A stretch of DNA of 64,000 nucleotides from Klebsiella pneumoniae (GTDB lineage Bacteria; Pseudomonadota; Gammaproteobacteria; Enterobacterales; Enterobacteriaceae): assembly GCF_000742135.1 (NCBI RefSeq), contig NZ_KN046818.1, positions 496,841 to 560,840 of the forward strand. Direction: 5' to 3'. Positions 62,303 through 64,000 of this stretch are shown here, piece by piece (positions within the stretch are counted from its first letter, which is position 1; the number at the start of each line of letters is the position of its first letter). Under the pieces are notes generated by a model, which saw only the letters and a program-made list of their open reading frames with translations, made no database searches and had not been told where the DNA came from. Both the position numbers and the translations under genes were made by a program.

Positions 62303-64000
62303 TTACTGGTGAGTGACGACGATCAGACGCAGCGCGTCCAGACGCCATCCGGCCTGCGCCAGCGCATCCATCACCTGCTGACGGTTGCTTTCGATCGCCG
62401 CCAGTTCGTCGTCACGGATGTTCGGGTTCACCGCCTTCAGCGCTTCCAGACGGGAAAGCTCAGCCGTCAGCTTTTCATCGGCTTCGTTACGCGCCGCGTC
62501 GATCAGCCCCTGCGCCGCTTTGGCGATCTGCGCTTCACCCTGCTGCAGAATCGCGTGAACGTCCTGCTGCACCGCATTGACCAGCTTGCTACCGGTATGG
62601 CGGTTGACCGCGCTCAGCTGGCGGTTGAAGCTTTCGAACTCCACCTGCGCGGCGAGGTTGTTGCCGTTTTTATCCAGCAGCATGCGAACCGGGGTCGCCG
62701 GCAGGAAGCGGTTGAGCTGCAGCTGCTTCGGCGCCTGCGCTTCGACGACATAGATCAGCTCCAGCAGCAGGGTGCCGACCGGCAGCGCCTTGTTCTTCAG
62801 CAGCGAAATGGTGCTGCTGCCGGTATCGCCGGAAAGGATCAGGTCCAGACCGTTGCGTATCAGCGGGTGTTCCCAGGTAATAAATTGCGCATCTTCACGC
62901 GACAGCGCCACGTCACGTTCGAAGGTGATGGTGCAACCGTCTTCCGGCAGGCCCGGGAAATCCGGCACCAGCATATGGTCGGAAGGGGTGAGGACGATCA
63001 GGTTTTCACCGCGGTCGTCCTGGTTGATGCCGACGATATCGAACAGGTTCATCGAGAAAGCGATCAGGCTGGTGTCGTCATCCTGCTCTTCGATGCTCTC
63101 CGCCAGGGCCTGGGCTTTCTCGCCGCCGTTGGAGTGGATCTCCAGCAGACGGTCGCGGCCCTGCTCCAGCTGCGCCTTCAGGGCATCATGCTGTTGGCGG
63201 CAGGATTTGATCAGATCGTCAAAGCCGTCGGTGGATTCCGGCGCCGCAAGATAGTTGATCAGTTCATCGTGCACGCTGTCGTAGACGGTGCGACCGGTCG
63301 GGCAGGTATGTTCGAAGGCGTCGAGCCCTTCGTGATACCAGCGCACCAGCACCGACTGCGCGGTTTTTTCCAGGTACGGAACGTGGATCTGGATATCGTG
63401 CGCCTGGCCGATACGGTCGAGACGACCGATACGCTGCTCCAGCAGATCCGGGTTAAACGGCAGGTCGAACATCACCAGGTTGCTGGCGAACTGGAAGTTG
63501 CGTCCTTCGGAGCCGATCTCGGAGCACAGCAGCACCTGGGCGCCGGTGTCTTCTTCAGCAAACCACGCCGCGGCGCGGTCGCGTTCGATAATCGACATCC
63601 CTTCATGGAACACCGCGGCGCGGATGCCTTCGCGCTCGCGCAGCACCTGTTCCAGCTGCAGGGCGGTGGCGGCCTTAGCGCAGATTACCAGCACCTTCTG
63701 CGAGCGATGGCTGGTCAGGTAACCCATCAGCCACTCGACGCGCGGGTCGAAGTTCCACCAGGTACCGGTATCACCTTCAAATTCCTGATAGATCTGCTCC
63801 GGATAGAGCATGTCGCGCGCGCGCTCTTCCGCGGTTTTGCGCGCGCCCATAATGCCGGACACTTTGATGGCCGTCTGGTACTGGGTCGGCAGCGGCAGAC
63901 GAATGGTGTGCAGCTCGCGTTTCGGGAAACCTTTGACGCCGTTACGGGTATTACGGAACAGCACGCGGCTGGTGCCGTGGCGGTCCATCAGCATCGAGAT
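62303..64000 (-). CDS. rapA: RNA polymerase-associated helicase-like ATPase RapA, C-terminal part (partial)
   Basis: RapA is a Swi2/Snf2-type ATPase that recycles RNA polymerase. The frame runs off the right edge, so the first roughly 400 of about 968 residues are missing. The visible part contains the helicase C-terminal domain with motif IV-VI features ([17 protein letters not shown], then [12 protein letters not shown]), followed by the long RapA-specific C-terminal region. The start codon is outside the window. Confidence 0.96.
   Translation of the reverse strand: MSMLMDRHGTSRVLFRNTRNGVKGFPKRELHTIRLPLPTQYQTAIKVSGIMGARKTAEERARDMLYPEQIYQEFEGDTGTWWNFDPRVEWLMGYLTSHRSQKVLVICAKAATALQLEQVLREREGIRAAVFHEGMSIIERDRAAAWFAEEDTGAQVLLCSEIGSEGRNFQFASNLVMFDLPFNPDLLEQRIGRLDRIGQAHDIQIHVPYLEKTAQSVLVRWYHEGLDAFEHTCPTGRTVYDSVHDELINYLAAPESTDGFDDLIKSCRQQHDALKAQLEQGRDRLLEIHSNGGEKAQALAESIEEQDDDTSLIAFSMNLFDIVGINQDDRGENLIVLTPSDHMLVPDFPGLPEDGCTITFERDVALSREDAQFITWEHPLIRNGLDLILSGDTGSSTISLLKNKALPVGTLLLELIYVVEAQAPKQLQLNRFLPATPVRMLLDKNGNNLAAQVEFESFNRQLSAVNRHTGSKLVNAVQQDVHAILQQGEAQIAKAAQGLIDAARNEADEKLTAELSRLEALKAVNPNIRDDELAAIESNRQQVMDALAQAGWRLDALRLIVVTHQ

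Overview
The window is a continuous stretch of an enterobacterial chromosome, almost certainly from the Klebsiella pneumoniae complex. The gene order thrABC, yaaA, yaaJ, talB, mog, dnaKJ, nhaAR, rpsT, ribF, ileS, lspA, fkpB, ispH, dapB, carAB, kefFC, folA, apaHG, rsmA, pdxA, surA, lptD, djlA, rluA, rapA is the near-origin order of E. coli-type genomes. The proteins differ from the E. coli ones by small amounts. The inserted anaerobic citrate-fermentation genes (citAB, oadGAB, citS, citCDEFG) are the hallmark of Klebsiella. I saw no tRNA, rRNA, insertion sequence, prophage or CRISPR array.

Layout. 1-3.3 kb: the end of the threonine operon (thrA is cut by the window edge). 3.6-11.5 kb: a small lipoprotein gene, then yaaA, yaaJ, talB, mog, an MHS-type transporter, satP, yaaW and yaaI. 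11.9-17.7 kb: the dnaKJ chaperone operon, nhaAR and rpsT. 18-24.8 kb: ribF, ileS, lspA, fkpB, ispH and then rihC. 24.9-26.8 kb: accessory genes (DUF805 membrane protein, LysR regulator, AlaX-type editing protein). 26.8-39.1 kb: citrate cluster 1. 39.3-56.8 kb: housekeeping genes from dapB to djlA. 56.8-61.6 kb: citrate cluster 2 (citZ, citY, citW, citX). 61.6-64 kb: rluA and the C-terminal part of rapA (cut by the window edge).

The citrate genes form one pathway held in two places. CitS imports citrate. Citrate lyase (CitDEF), acetylated by CitC and carrying a prosthetic group made by CitG and attached by CitX, splits citrate into acetate and oxaloacetate. The membrane Na+ pump OadGAB decarboxylates the oxaloacetate. 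CitA/CitB sense citrate and activate the pathway. Cluster 2 adds the transferase CitX that cluster 1 lacks, a second 2-hydroxycarboxylate transporter (CitW) and a second sensor/regulator pair (CitY/CitZ). The two clusters are about 17.7 kb apart and share an A+T-rich repeated motif in their divergent control regions.

The points most worth a second look are this shared motif and its 9-base phasing, a sharp rise in G+C over oadGAB, a 142-base palindromic element wedged between carA and carB, hairpins between oadB and citA and between citW and citX, a changed ligand-pocket residue in CitY, and a substitution in the IleS editing motif. None of these amounts to a wholly new system. The window is mostly well-characterised core genome plus the known Klebsiella citrate regulon.
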